DNA of 36,121 bases, from assembly GCA_030038355.1 (NCBI GenBank), contig JASHPB010000131.1, positions 1 through 36,121 on the forward strand. The letters are read 5' to 3'. A program made the translations under genes and the position numbers. The notes beneath the pieces are model-generated. The model made no database searches, had not been told where the DNA came from, and was given only the letters and a program-made list of their open reading frames with translations. This DNA is from Candidatus Binataceae bacterium (GTDB lineage: Bacteria; Desulfobacterota; Binatia; Binatales; Binataceae). Of this stretch, positions 7,176 through 15,844 are shown piece by piece (the first letter of the stretch is position 1; every line of letters starts with the position of its first letter).

Positions 7176-8186
7176 TTACTTCGGTCCGCCGTTTTGTAGC
7201 AAATCGCGGATCGAGTCGCGGTCTTCGATTAGGCTGCGCGCGGCGCGGTAAGGATTCAGCTCGCCCGCTCTCACACGCGCGAGAATCTCGGGCGCAGTAC
7301 CTGCTTTGACCGCCCGTTCGGCACGCTCCTCGAGCTCGGAGGTCAACACTTCGATAAATTCGTGCGTGCGGCGGTCGGCCTCGTGCGCGCCGTCGCGCCG
7401 CTCGCGGAGCCATTCGCGATGTTTCGCTATTGCGGCGACCACTGCGTCAGTTCCCTGGTCTGTCACCGCCTGCGTCATCACCACTGGCGGACGCCATCCA
7501 CTGGGCGGCCGGAGATGCACGTTGTGCTCGAGCTCCGCCTTCATCCGATCCGAACCCTCGCGATCGGCCTTGTTGACCACGAAGACATCAGCAATTTCGT
7601 TCAGCCCGGCCTTCATCACCTGTACCGAGTCTCCGCCTTCCGGCACCGTCACGACAACCGTAGTGTCCGCCAGGTCCATGATCGAAAGCTCGGTCTGACC
7701 GACACCGACCGTCTCGATAATGATGATCTCGTGCCCGTAGGCATCGAGCAGCTTGACGATCTCGCGTGTCGCACGGCTCAAGCCGCCGTGGCTGCCGCGG
7801 GTCGAGATGCTCCGGATGTAGACGCCAGTGTCCTTATAGTGATCGGTCATGCGGACGCGATCGCCCAGTACGGCGCCGCCCGAGAAGGGGCTCGACGGAT
7901 CGATCGCGAGAATCGCTACCGACTTGCCGAGCGCGCGGTACTTAGTGATCAGCCGGTTGACGAGCGTCGATTTGCCTGCGCCTGGCGGCCCGGTGATACC
8001 GATCACGTGCGCGCGGCCGGTTTCAGGGTAGATGCGTTCGAGGATGACGCTCGACGCGGGCGCGCGATTCTCGAGCATCGTGATGAGCCGGGCGAGCGCG
8101 CCCATTTCGCGGCGGCCGAATCGCTCCAGCAGCTTATCAATGTCAGAGCGTGTCTCAGCTTGGCTTGCTTGGGGTGAAACAGCCAT
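7176..8186 (-). CDS. meaB: MeaB-type GTPase (methylmalonyl-CoA mutase chaperone)
   Basis: MeaB (ArgK) is a G3E-class P-loop GTPase that protects B12-dependent methylmalonyl-CoA mutase and gates loading of its adenosylcobalamin cofactor. The 336-residue protein has Walker A G-P-P-G-A-G-K-S-T (66-74), the family block D-P-S-S-P-F-S-G-G-A-x-L-G-D-R-x-R-M, the switch E-T-V-G-V-G-Q-T-E, and N-K-A-D for guanine specificity. A helical dimerisation tail follows. The length is normal for the family. The ATG at 8186 starts a typical hydrophilic N-terminus. Its presence implies an adenosylcobalamin-dependent acyl-CoA mutase elsewhere in the genome; none is in the window. It heads a likely two-gene minus-strand unit with the phosphatase. 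Confidence 0.95.
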   Translation of the reverse strand: MAVSPQASQAETRSDIDKLLERFGRREMGALARLITMLENRAPASSVILERIYPETGRAHVIGITGPPGAGKSTLVNRLITKYRALGKSVAILAIDPSSPFSGGAVLGDRVRMTDHYKDTGVYIRSISTRGSHGGLSRATREIVKLLDAYGHEIIIIETVGVGQTELSIMDLADTTVVVTVPEGGDSVQVMKAGLNEIADVFVVNKADREGSDRMKAELEHNVHLRPPSGWRPPVVMTQAVTDQGTDAVVAAIAKHREWLRERRDGAHEADRRTHEFIEVLTSELEERAERAVKAGTAPEILARVRAGELNPYRAARSLIEDRDSIRDLLQNGGPK

Positions 8187-8286
8187 GGATCGTCAAATGA
8201 TCATATAGGGAGCCATGTTTACGGCGCAACGGAAGCATCCGACCGCATTGTCATACCTGCCCGACCCGCTCTATTCTTGATGACTG

Positions 8287-8712
8287 ATGAAGCTGCCCGA
8301 CATTTACACGGACTGGCGGGCGATGGCGGGAATCGCGCTGATTACACTCGGCGCCGCGAATTGGGCGATCGGACTCTCGCGCACGCAGAGCTACAGCCAG
8401 ATCGTGGTGGCCGCGACTGCTCAACAACCTCCCGCGGATATTCGCAGCTTCGACGAACTCGATTCGACCTCGGGCGCCGTGCTCGCGCCGTTCACGGCCG
8501 AGGAGCGCCAGGTCTCGTTCGCGACGGCGCGCATGGACTTTTATCACGCGACGTACCTCATGGGGCGCGGGATGGTGATCGTGGGCTTGCTGCTTTCGTT
8601 CTGGGGGTTCATCTCGCTTATCCAGAGCGATGCGCGAAAGGCGCTGAGGCGCGGGGGCGAGAGCATCGCGCGACGCAACGGAGGCATTCGTTCGTCGGAC
8701 CGCGATGGTTAA
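8287..8712 (+). CDS. Two-helix membrane protein, function unknown
   Basis: I do not recognise this 141-residue protein. It has a hydrophobic segment near the N-terminus (A-G-I-A-L-I-T-L-G-A-A-N-W-A-I-G-L), a soluble stretch of about 70 residues, and a second membrane segment (M-V-I-V-G-L-L-L-S-F-W-G-F-I-S-L-I), then a short basic tail. This suggests a periplasmic loop held by two helices. Its end overlaps the start of ispE by 8 bp, so the two genes are probably cotranscribed and translationally coupled. Nothing else indicates a role. Confidence 0.65.
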   Translation: MKLPDIYTDWRAMAGIALITLGAANWAIGLSRTQSYSQIVVAATAQQPPADIRSFDELDSTSGAVLAPFTAEERQVSFATARMDFYHATYLMGRGMVIVGLLLSFWGFISLIQSDARKALRRGGESIARRNGGIRSSDRDG

Positions 8713-9574
8713 GCTCGTCGCCGAACGGGCAGTCGCCAAGGTCAATCTTTTCCTGCGCGTAGTCGGCCGCCGCGCGGACGGCTATCACGAGCTCGACTCG
8801 ATCTTTCTGCCCATTGCGCTCGCCGATGAACTCAAGTTGGAGCTTCGAAGTTCGGGCGAGCGCTCAGTGCGGCTCATCTGTTTGGCGCCCGGGCTCGGCG
8901 ACGAGGCGAACAATCTTGCGAGCCGCGCGGCGCGGACGTTCCTTGAGGAATTCAAGATCGACGCGTCGCTGCTGATTCAACTCGAAAAGCGAATTCCGGT
9001 TGGTGCTGGCCTGGGTGGCGGCTCGAGCGATGCCGGCGCGGTACTGCGGATGATGTCGCGCCTCACGCTTATCGACGCGCCCGCCCGCCTGCATGCGATC
9101 GCGGTCAAGCTCGGCGCCGACGTACCGTTTTTTCTCGATCCCAAGCCTGCTCGTGTCGGCGGAATCGGCGAAGTGATCGAGCCACTCGAAGGCTTTGGTG
9201 CGATGCCGCTCGTGCTCGCGATACCGCCGTTTGGGATCGCGACGGCATCGGTATTCAAGGGACTGAGGCCCGAGAATTGGAGCGGACGCGCGCCAGACGG
9301 CGATATCGCCTTGGCCGCTCGCGGCGAAATTACTCAATCGATGCTGGTCAACGACCTGGCGACGGTAGCCGATCGAGATCAACGAGCGATTCGAGAGTTG
9401 CGCACGCTCCTCAGTTCCCTTGGCGCGCGAGCCGCGCAGATGACCGGCAGCGGCAGCGCCGTCTTCGCCGTGTTTGGATCGACGGCGGACGCGGAGCGGG
9501 CCGCAGGCTCTGCCCGCATTAGGCAGCCTGATACGACTTTCATCGTAACCGAAACCGCCGCCGGCACGTGTTAA
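8705..9574 (+). CDS. ispE: 4-diphosphocytidyl-2-C-methyl-D-erythritol kinase
   Basis: IspE phosphorylates CDP-methylerythritol with ATP in the MEP pathway to isopentenyl diphosphate. The 289-residue protein is a GHMP kinase of normal length. It shows the N-terminal A-K-V-N-L-F-L-R-V with R-x-D-G-Y-H-E-L (substrate contacts), and the glycine-rich ATP loop P-V-G-A-G-L-G-G-G-S-S-D-A at 98-110. A C-terminal M-T-G-S-G-S-A-V-F motif is also typical. The ATG at 8705 gives the canonical start and overlaps the preceding gene by 8 bp. The order ispE, tRNA-Gln, prs, rplY is a widespread bacterial arrangement, which supports the call. Confidence 0.97.
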   Translation: MVKLVAERAVAKVNLFLRVVGRRADGYHELDSIFLPIALADELKLELRSSGERSVRLICLAPGLGDEANNLASRAARTFLEEFKIDASLLIQLEKRIPVGAGLGGGSSDAGAVLRMMSRLTLIDAPARLHAIAVKLGADVPFFLDPKPARVGGIGEVIEPLEGFGAMPLVLAIPPFGIATASVFKGLRPENWSGRAPDGDIALAARGEITQSMLVNDLATVADRDQRAIRELRTLLSSLGARAAQMTGSGSAVFAVFGSTADAERAAGSARIRQPDTTFIVTETAAGTC

Positions 9575-9593
9575 TCAATGCCGAAGCGGTAGA

Positions 9594-9622
9594 TTGACAG
9601 CCAAAAAACGCATCAATAACAT
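9594..9622 (+). promoter_or_regulatory. Sigma-70-type promoter candidate before tRNA-Gln/prs
   Basis: A perfect -35 box TTGACA (9594-9599) is separated by 17 bases from TAACAT (9617-9622), which matches four of six -10 consensus positions. Transcription would start near 9629 and run toward tRNA-Gln and prs. It lies 20 bp after the ispE stop codon. Confidence 0.55.
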
Positions 9623-9645
9623 CGCTTATCCCGCATCGATAAGCG
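9623..9645. repeat. 8-bp inverted repeat just after the -10 box
   Basis: CGCTTATC (9623-9630) and GATAAGCG (9638-9645) are perfectly complementary across a 7-base spacer. The predicted transcription start falls inside the left arm, so a DNA operator for a dimeric regulator is as plausible as an RNA hairpin. Confidence 0.5.
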
Positions 9646-9725
9646 GATTGGGACTGGCGGCGCGAGGTGCTTCGCCTCGGTCGCGTTCGATGCCGCGGCG
9701 GGCCGATTTCCAGGGATATGAGCCG

Positions 9726-9775
9726 GTGCCGGTGCGGGGTTCGTCCTCAACCGGCACTGGAATTTTCTGATTTTT
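9726..9775 (+). terminator. Terminator-like hairpin before tRNA-Gln
   Basis: GTGCCGGT (9726-9733) pairs perfectly with ACCGGCAC (9750-9757) across a 16-base loop. It is followed by a T-rich stretch, TGGAATTTTCTGATTTTT, that is interrupted and not directly adjacent. It could end a short transcript starting near 9629 or readthrough from ispE; termination is likely to be partial if it occurs. Confidence 0.35.
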
Positions 9776-9828
9776 GGTGCAACCACTAGACGCGCGGGCA
9801 GGGATTGCCTTCGAAGTGAAGTTCTCGC

Positions 9829-9904
9829 TGGGCGGTCGCCAAGCTGGTAAGGCACCAGGCTTTGGACCTGGCATTCGAAGGTTCGAATCCTTCCCGCCCA
9901 GCCA
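9829..9904 (+). tRNA. tRNA-Gln (TTG anticodon)
   Basis: A complete cloverleaf is present: acceptor TGGGCGG pairs with CCGCCCA, the anticodon stem is CCAGG/CCTGG with loop CTTTGGA and anticodon TTG, and the T arm is GAAGG-TTCGAAT-CCTTC. The discriminator is G and the 3' CCA is encoded, unlike the tRNA-Met in this window. The weak first acceptor pair is typical of tRNA-Gln. It lies between ispE and prs, a conserved position. Confidence 0.96.
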
Positions 9905-9959
9905 TCGAAGTCGGCCGCTTAAAGTTGAACCGGCAACGCGGGAGCGTGCAAGAAACTAG

Positions 9960-10919
9960 ATGTCCGAACGGGTCAAAGATCAGCTGGAGATCTTCACCGG
10001 TAATTCCAACCCCGCTCTTGCGCGCGAAGTCTGCGACCATCTCAAGGTCAAGCTGGGTGAAGCCGAGGTCGGCCGCTTTCCCGACGGCGAAGTGATGGTC
10101 GAGGTGCGCGAGAACGTGCGCGGCGGCGATTGCTTCGTCATCCAGTCGACCTGCTCTCCCCCCAACGACAACCTGATGGAGCTGCTGCTCCTGATCGACG
10201 CGCTCCGGCGCGCTTCCGCCGGGCGTATCACCGCAGTGATTCCGTACTTCGGCTATTCGCGGCAGGATCGCAAAGTCGCGCCGCGCGTGCCGATCAGCGC
10301 CAAGCTCGTGGCCGATCTGATCGCGACTTCCGGCGCGCATCGCGTGCTGACCGTCGATCTGCATGCCGGACAGATCCAGGGCTTTTTCAATATTCCCGTC
10401 GATAACATGTATGCGATGCCGGTGCTGATGTCGTATCTGAAGAAGCGCGTCGACGCGCAGCGCGTCTCCGTCGTTTCCCCCGATGCGGGCGGCGTCGAGC
10501 GTGCGCGAGCCTTCGCGCGCCGCCTGAATGCGAATCTCGCGATTATCGACAAGCGGCGCCGGCGCGCGAGCGAAGTCGCTGAAATGCAGCTCGTCGGTGA
10601 CGTGCGCGATTCGATCGCCGTGCTCGTTGACGACATGATCGATACCGCGGGCACGATCACCGAGGCCGCCAAAGTGGTGGCCAACGCGGGCGCTTCGGAA
10701 GTGCTCGCTTGCGCGACTCATCCAATCCTGTCCGACCCGGCCTGCGATCGCCTCAACAAGTCGAACATCAAGGAGATCATCACGACCAACAGCATCCCGC
10801 TCAGAGCCAAGGCCCAGGCCGAGCTTTCCAAGCTCAAGGTTCTGACGGTAGGAAGCCTGCTAGCGGAAACAATTCTGCGCATTCATAATGAGGAGTCGGT
10901 CAGCTCGCTTTTCAACTAG
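9960..10919 (+). CDS. prs: Ribose-phosphate pyrophosphokinase
   Basis: Prs makes phosphoribosyl pyrophosphate from ribose-5-phosphate and ATP, feeding purine, pyrimidine, histidine, tryptophan and NAD synthesis. The 319-residue protein is of normal length for class I enzymes. Visible motifs are R-Q-D-R-K (101-105) for ATP binding, D-L-H-A-G-Q-I-Q-G-F-F (133-143) for metal and ATP, V-V-S-P-D-A-G-G (171-178), and the PRPP-binding loop V-D-D-M-I-D-T-A-G-T (223-232). The ATG at 9960 gives the standard N-terminus with I-F-x-G-x-S/N-x-P. It lies 55 bp after tRNA-Gln and 24 bp before rplY, so tRNA, prs and rplY may share a transcript. Confidence 0.98.
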   Translation: MSERVKDQLEIFTGNSNPALAREVCDHLKVKLGEAEVGRFPDGEVMVEVRENVRGGDCFVIQSTCSPPNDNLMELLLLIDALRRASAGRITAVIPYFGYSRQDRKVAPRVPISAKLVADLIATSGAHRVLTVDLHAGQIQGFFNIPVDNMYAMPVLMSYLKKRVDAQRVSVVSPDAGGVERARAFARRLNANLAIIDKRRRRASEVAEMQLVGDVRDSIAVLVDDMIDTAGTITEAAKVVANAGASEVLACATHPILSDPACDRLNKSNIKEIITTNSIPLRAKAQAELSKLKVLTVGSLLAETILRIHNEESVSSLFN

Positions 10920-10943
10920 GCGAGCCGGCGATACGAGGAAACG

Positions 10944-11672
10944 ATGCAAACCGCTGAACTGAACTGCGAGAAACGTGCGGACCGTCCGAAGAGTCTGGCG
11001 CGCGCATTGCGCCGCGAGGGTCGCGTTCCCGCGATAATCTACGGACCCGTGACCAAGCCAACTGCGGTCGCGATTGATCGCGTCGAGCTCCGGGCAAAGC
11101 TCTCCGGCAGCGCTCAGGCGCGTATCATCCGGCTTAAGTCCGCGACCGCCGAGCTCGATGGCAAACACATCATCTTCAAGGACATCCAGCGCGCGCCCGT
11201 CTCGGGCGAAATCCTGCACGCTGATCTTTACGAGGTCGACCTCAACAAGCCGCTACGAGTCGAAGTGCCGCTCAAATTCGTCGGCAAGGCCAAGGGTATC
11301 GGCAATGGCGGAATTCTGGCGCCGCTCGAGCGCGCGGTCGAGGTCGAATGTCTGCCGCTCGAGATTCCTGAGGTCGTCGAGGTTGACGTGACCGACGTTG
11401 ACGTTCACGACGTGATTCACGTTTCGGCGATCAAGTTCAGCGGCAATGTGAAGCCGATCTTCGACACCGATTATCCGATCGTCACCGTGCTTCCTCCGAC
11501 CGTTGCCGAGGCTCCCGTTGTTGCGGCCGCAGCGGCAGAGGGTGCCGCAGTCGAAGGCGCTGCACCCGCAGAAGGCGCAGCCACGGCCGCGCCTGCAGCC
11601 GAAGGCGCCGCCAAGGAGGCGGCCGCACCAGAGAAGGGCGGCGAGAAGGCTGACAAGGGTGGCAAGAAGTAA
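10944..11672 (+). CDS. rplY: 50S ribosomal protein L25 (Ctc type)
   Basis: L25 binds 5S rRNA in the central protuberance of the large subunit. This 242-residue version is the long Ctc/TL5 type: an N-terminal L25 domain (about 1-90, with R-x-x-G-R-V-P-A-I-I-Y-G and the H-A-D-L-Y-E-V-D-L strand), then the C-terminal beta domain (about 95-180, with K-G-I-G-N-G-G-I-L and P-L-E-I-P-E-V-V-E-V-D-V-T). The last 55 residues or so are a low-complexity Ala/Glu/Gly tail with A-A-x-E-G-A-A repeats ending in Lys-rich sequence, an extension that varies between bacteria. A GAGGAA ribosome binding site precedes the ATG. It follows prs by 24 bp. The usual downstream gene pth is absent; dnaE follows. Confidence 0.96.
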   Translation: MQTAELNCEKRADRPKSLARALRREGRVPAIIYGPVTKPTAVAIDRVELRAKLSGSAQARIIRLKSATAELDGKHIIFKDIQRAPVSGEILHADLYEVDLNKPLRVEVPLKFVGKAKGIGNGGILAPLERAVEVECLPLEIPEVVEVDVTDVDVHDVIHVSAIKFSGNVKPIFDTDYPIVTVLPPTVAEAPVVAAAAAEGAAVEGAAPAEGAATAAPAAEGAAKEAAAPEKGGEKADKGGKK

Positions 11673-11730
11673 GATGCGGTCGCGCGGCGCTCACAGATTT
11701 GAATTGGATTTTCCCGACCTTGCACCGGGC

Positions 11731-11857
11731 GCTTTTCCCCTTCGCGCCGCGGGAAGGGGTTGGAGTTGGCTTGAGTTTTTTGATTCGCAAAAGGCAAAGA
11801 CAGAATCCGACCTAACCTTTTTCCCTTTCCCCAGGGGAAGGGAAGTTTGACGCACCG
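11731..11857. repeat. Dispersed intergenic repeat, copy A
   Basis: This segment between rplY and dnaE resembles 35634-35743. Shared blocks include CCCCTTC, TTGAGTTT-x(1-3)-TGATTC, CCCTTTCCC-x-AGGGG and GTTTGACGC-x-CCG, in the same order. It contains internal palindromes: CCCCTTC/GAAGGGG (11737-11743/11753-11759) and a near-perfect TTCCCTTTCCCC/GGGGAAGGGAA. No coding potential is visible. It looks like a non-autonomous, hairpin-bearing intergenic element. Confidence 0.65.
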
Positions 11858-11950
11858 TGCTGGTGGTGTTTTAGCAGACATTCGACACGCTCATAGGGTG
11901 AGGAGGAGGCGGGCCGGGGGTGCGGCTTGCCGCGCGGAGGTAAGCCGGGA

Positions 11951-14900
11951 ATGAGTTTCGTTCATCTACACGTCCACACCCAGTACAGCCTGCTCGACGG
12001 CGCCAACAAAATCGGCCCGCTCATCGAGCACGCCAGATCCTCCGGGATGGAAGCGCTCGCGATTACCGACCATGGCAACATGTTCGGCGTGGTCGAGTTC
12101 TACCAGAAGTCTGTAGCCGCGGGCCTCAAGCCGATCATCGGATGCGAGGCCTACCTCGCGCCCGGCAAGCGCACCGATCGCTCGCAGGCGCCACGCAGCG
12201 ATGATTTCGATGGTGGTGGCAACTATCACATCGTCCTGCTCGCCCAGAATCGCGCCGGCTATCGCAATCTTTGCAAGCTGCTGACGCACGCCTACCAGGA
12301 AGGCCTCTATTACAAGCCTCGCATCGATAAAGAGCTGCTCGAGGAGTTGAACGATGGGCTCCTCGTCCTCTCCGGATGCCTCTCGGGCGAGATCAATCGA
12401 TGGCTTCGCGGCGGACGCTCGGACAAGGCGCGCGAGGCAGCGGAGTGGTACGCGAAGATCTTCAAAGATCGTTTCTACATCGAGCTACAGGACAACAAAC
12501 TGCACGCTCCGTTCAACGAGGCGCTCCGCGATATCGCGCGCCAGGTCGGATTGCCCGTGGTCGCGACCAACGACTGCCACTACCTGCATCGCGACGATGC
12601 CAAGGCGCACGAGGTCCTGCTCTGCATCCAGACCGGCAAGACTATGGCCGACGAGACGCGATGGCGTTTCGATACCGATGAGCTTTACGTCAAGACGCCT
12701 GAAGAGATGGCGGCGTCGTTCGGCGCCGATTCGGAGGCGCTAGCCAACTCGGTAGAAATCGCGCGGCGCGTGGATTTCGAATTCGAGTTCGGCAAGTTTC
12801 ATTTCCCCGTCTATCGCACCGATAAGGAAATCAATTTCGACGACGAGATGGAGCGGCGCGCGCGCGAAGGCCTTCGCATTCGTCTCGACGAAGTCCGCTC
12901 GCGTCGTCCCGACTTGGATGAAGCCGAATATCAGGCGCGGCTCGATCGCGAGCTGCCGGTAATTCGCGACATGGGCTTCGCCGGCTACATGCTGATCGTC
13001 TCGGACTTCATCACGTATGCTAAGGATCGCGGAATTCCGGTCGGTCCCGGCCGCGGCTCGGTCGTCGGCAGCCTGGTTTCGTACGCGCTCGGCATCACCG
13101 AGGTCGATCCCGTCGAGCACAAGCTGCTCTTCGAGCGATGGCTGAACCCCGGGCGCAAGTCGATGCCCGATATCGACGTTGACTTCTGCTTCGCGCGGCG
13201 CGACGAAGTGCTCGAGTACGTGCGCAAGAAGTACGGCGCCGATCGCGTCGCGCAGATCATCACCTTCGGAACGATCAAAGGTAAGCAGGCAATTCGCGAC
13301 GTCGGCCGCACGCTCGGCCTTTCCTTCGCCGAGACCGACCGCATCGTGAAGCTTTATCCCGCGCCCAAGCAGGGCCGCGATTTTCCACTCGAGCAGGCGC
13401 TCGAGATGGAACCGCGCCTCAAGGACGAGCGCAAGCGCTACCCCGACCTTTTCAACTACGCATTCAAGCTGGAGGGCCTGCTGCGTCACGCCTCGCGCCA
13501 CGCCGCCGGCGTCGTAATCTCGGACGTACCGCTCAACGAGATGGTGCCGCTCTACGTCGACAAGGAGTACACGGAGGAATCCGTCGCGATCACGCAGTAC
13601 GCGATGAAGAGCGTGGAAGAGATTGGCCTTATCAAGTTCGACTTCCTCGCGCTCAAGAACCTGACGCTGATTACTGATACGCTCGCGCTGATCAATGCCG
13701 GCGGCAAGGAACCGCCCGATCTCTCACGGCTTCGCCTCGACGACGCCGAGACCTACAAGCTGCTCGCGCGCGGCGATACGGTAGGCGTGTTCCAGATGGA
13801 AGGCTCCGGCATGCGTCGCTTCATCTCGGATCTCAAGCCGACCTGCTTTGACGATATCATCGCCGCCGGCTCGCTCTTCCGTCCCGGCCCGCTCGACGCG
13901 GTGCAGGACGGCAAAACGATGGTGCAGCACTACGTCGATCGGAAGCACGGGCGCGAGCCCGTCGAGTACGATCATCCGCTCCTGGAGCCGGTGCTGAAGG
14001 ATACCTACGGCGTGATTGTGTACCAGGAGCAGGTGATGGGCGCGGCCCAGGCGCTCTCGGGCTACACGCTGCAGGAAGCTGATCTGCTCCGCGCGGCGAT
14101 GGGTAAGAAGAACAAGGCCGTGATGGAGAAGGAGCGCGCGCACTTTCTCGATGGTGCGAAGAAGAACGGGCTTAGCGAAGCGCTCGCGTCGACGATTTTC
14201 GAAAAGATCGAGACCTTTGCTTCCTACGGCTTCAACCGCTCGCACGCCGCCGCCTACGCGCTCACGACCTACACAACGGCTTATCTCCGCGCGCATTATC
14301 CGTACGAGTTTATGGCGGCGCTGATGTCGCTCGACATGGACGACGCGGCGAAAACCTACAAGAATATCGCATCGCTCCGCGAGATGCGGATCACGATTCT
14401 CCCACCCGATGTCAATCAGAGCCGCGTCAAGTTCGCCGTGGCCGACGGCGGGATCCGCTTTGGCCTCGGTGCGATTCGAGGCGTGGGCGCCAAAACGGCA
14501 GAGGCGATTATCGCGGTGCGCGAGCAGGGCGGCCGCTTCACGACACTCATCGATTTCTGCATGCGGGTGGGCGCGGCGCTGGTGAACCGGCGCGTGCTCG
14601 AGGCGCTGATCAAGTGCGGCGCGTTCGATTCGTTGAACGTCGCGCGCGCGGCCTTGATGGCGCAGGCGGACGACGCACTTCGCCTCGCGCAGAAGGCGCA
14701 GGAAGACGCGGCCAAAAACCAGATGGGTCTTTTTGGCGGCAAGGTCAAGATTCCCGATCTGCCGCGCAACGAGCGAATCCCCGAATGGGATCAGCACGAG
14801 AAACTGAAGTTCGAAAAGGAAGCGCTCGGCTTCTATATCACCGCGCATCCGCTCGACAAGTTCGAGCGCGAGATCGCGCGCATCACGCGTCTCAACACCA

Positions 14901-15424
14901 CCGATCTGAGCGGCGCACCCGACGGCAGCCAGGTGCAACTCGCAGGCGTGATCCAGGCGGTGAAGCTCAAGAACAACAAGTCAGGCAAGCGCTACGCCAC
15001 TTTCGCGCTCGAGGATCGCGACGGCACGGTCGAGGTGATTGCGTGGCCGGAGACCTACCAGAAGCACGAAGCGATCATCATGGGCGATGGCCCGGTGCTC
15101 GCGCGCGGCAAACTCGACGTCGATGAGGATCGCGCGCAGATCATCCTCGATGCGATGACCCCGCTCGGCGCGGCGCTGCTCGATTCGGTGCGCGAGGTGC
15201 GGATTCACGCGACGATGAACCGGCTCGACAACGGTGGCCTCGACGCGCTGCGCGCGGTGCTCGAGCGCAACCGCGGCAAGTCTCTGACCTATCTGCATCT
15301 CGGGCTCGACGACGGGCGCGAGGCGGTGATGATGCTCGGCGACAGTTTCCGCGTGACGCCGACCGACGCGTTCATCTCGGAAGTCGAGCAGATGTTCTCC
15401 CCCGGCGCGATCAAGCTGGCGTGA
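11951..15424 (+). CDS. dnaE: DNA polymerase III alpha subunit
   Basis: DnaE is the replicative polymerase catalytic subunit. The 1157-residue protein has the expected order: an N-terminal PHP domain with H-L-H-V-H-T-Q-Y-S-L-L-D-G (5-17) and T-D-H-G-N-M, the palm with catalytic aspartates in P-D-I-D-V-D-F (D407 and D409), the thumb and fingers with G-R-G-S-V-V-G-S and F-N-R-S-H-A-A-A-Y, a helix-hairpin-helix region near R-G-V-G-A-K-T, and a C-terminal OB fold from about residue 990 (V-Q-L-A-G-V-I-Q-A-V-K). It is DnaE1-like in length and order. The ATG at 11951 is chosen because GGAGG lies 10 bases upstream and the PHP motif begins normally; an in-frame TTG at 11927 is less likely. It stands alone, with 278 bp of repeat-containing sequence before it. 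Confidence 0.98.
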   Translation: MSFVHLHVHTQYSLLDGANKIGPLIEHARSSGMEALAITDHGNMFGVVEFYQKSVAAGLKPIIGCEAYLAPGKRTDRSQAPRSDDFDGGGNYHIVLLAQNRAGYRNLCKLLTHAYQEGLYYKPRIDKELLEELNDGLLVLSGCLSGEINRWLRGGRSDKAREAAEWYAKIFKDRFYIELQDNKLHAPFNEALRDIARQVGLPVVATNDCHYLHRDDAKAHEVLLCIQTGKTMADETRWRFDTDELYVKTPEEMAASFGADSEALANSVEIARRVDFEFEFGKFHFPVYRTDKEINFDDEMERRAREGLRIRLDEVRSRRPDLDEAEYQARLDRELPVIRDMGFAGYMLIVSDFITYAKDRGIPVGPGRGSVVGSLVSYALGITEVDPVEHKLLFERWLNPGRKSMPDIDVDFCFARRDEVLEYVRKKYGADRVAQIITFGTIKGKQAIRDVGRTLGLSFAETDRIVKLYPAPKQGRDFPLEQALEMEPRLKDERKRYPDLFNYAFKLEGLLRHASRHAAGVVISDVPLNEMVPLYVDKEYTEESVAITQYAMKSVEEIGLIKFDFLALKNLTLITDTLALINAGGKEPPDLSRLRLDDAETYKLLARGDTVGVFQMEGSGMRRFISDLKPTCFDDIIAAGSLFRPGPLDAVQDGKTMVQHYVDRKHGREPVEYDHPLLEPVLKDTYGVIVYQEQVMGAAQALSGYTLQEADLLRAAMGKKNKAVMEKERAHFLDGAKKNGLSEALASTIFEKIETFASYGFNRSHAAAYALTTYTTAYLRAHYPYEFMAALMSLDMDDAAKTYKNIASLREMRITILPPDVNQSRVKFAVADGGIRFGLGAIRGVGAKTAEAIIAVREQGGRFTTLIDFCMRVGAALVNRRVLEALIKCGAFDSLNVARAALMAQADDALRLAQKAQEDAAKNQMGLFGGKVKIPDLPRNERIPEWDQHEKLKFEKEALGFYITAHPLDKFEREIARITRLNTTDLSGAPDGSQVQLAGVIQAVKLKNNKSGKRYATFALEDRDGTVEVIAWPETYQKHEAIIMGDGPVLARGKLDVDEDRAQIILDAMTPLGAALLDSVREVRIHATMNRLDNGGLDALRAVLERNRGKSLTYLHLGLDDGREAVMMLGDSFRVTPTDAFISEVEQMFSPGAIKLA

Positions 15425-15844
15425 GCGATAGACCATCGAACGCAATCGACGAGATGACCTACCGAATCGTCAAGAACAACAACCAAGCCCGCCATAAAGC
15501 CCGGTCCTGATGCCGTTGCAGCCGTGTCGGGAGGCCGAACGCCAGGTGATAGCAGTGCATGGACTTCCGCGGCGCTGCCGCGCTTGATGCGAGCAGCGGC
15601 TTGCTCCTTACCTTTCACCCTCGTCACGCCAGCGCCGCCGCGACTGGCAGCGTCGCACGTGCCGTACGCCGTCGCGAAGAAGAGTCCGTTGGCGCCTTTC
15701 TAGCGCGAGCTCCCGAGGCGCGGGCACTGAATAGATCGTAGAGATCCAAAAAAACCGTCTCCCGCCTGGAGAAGGGCGGGAGACGGGCGGCAGGGACTAG
15801 CCGCTATGCGACGCGAACGTGGGGGAGCGTCGTGTCAGCCGTTG
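15425..15844. other. Intergenic stretch after dnaE
   Basis: Apart from the terminator at 15748-15786, which serves the minus-strand gene to the right, I see no gene or recognisable element in these 420 bases. No clear plus-strand terminator for dnaE is evident. Confidence 0.5.
15748..15786 (-). terminator. Intrinsic terminator of the secreted-protein gene
   Basis: Read on the minus strand, a 12-bp perfect stem (CCGTCTCCCGCC, 15786-15775, with GGCGGGAGACGG, 15766-15755) encloses an 8-base loop and is followed directly by seven T residues (15754-15748). This is close to an ideal rho-independent terminator, 58 bp after the stop codon of the gene at 15845-16372. Confidence 0.93.

Noticed and set aside
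13724-14938. Long minus-strand frame of 404 residues
   Set aside because: It is fully antisense to dnaE; GC-rich genes of this codon use create long shadow frames.
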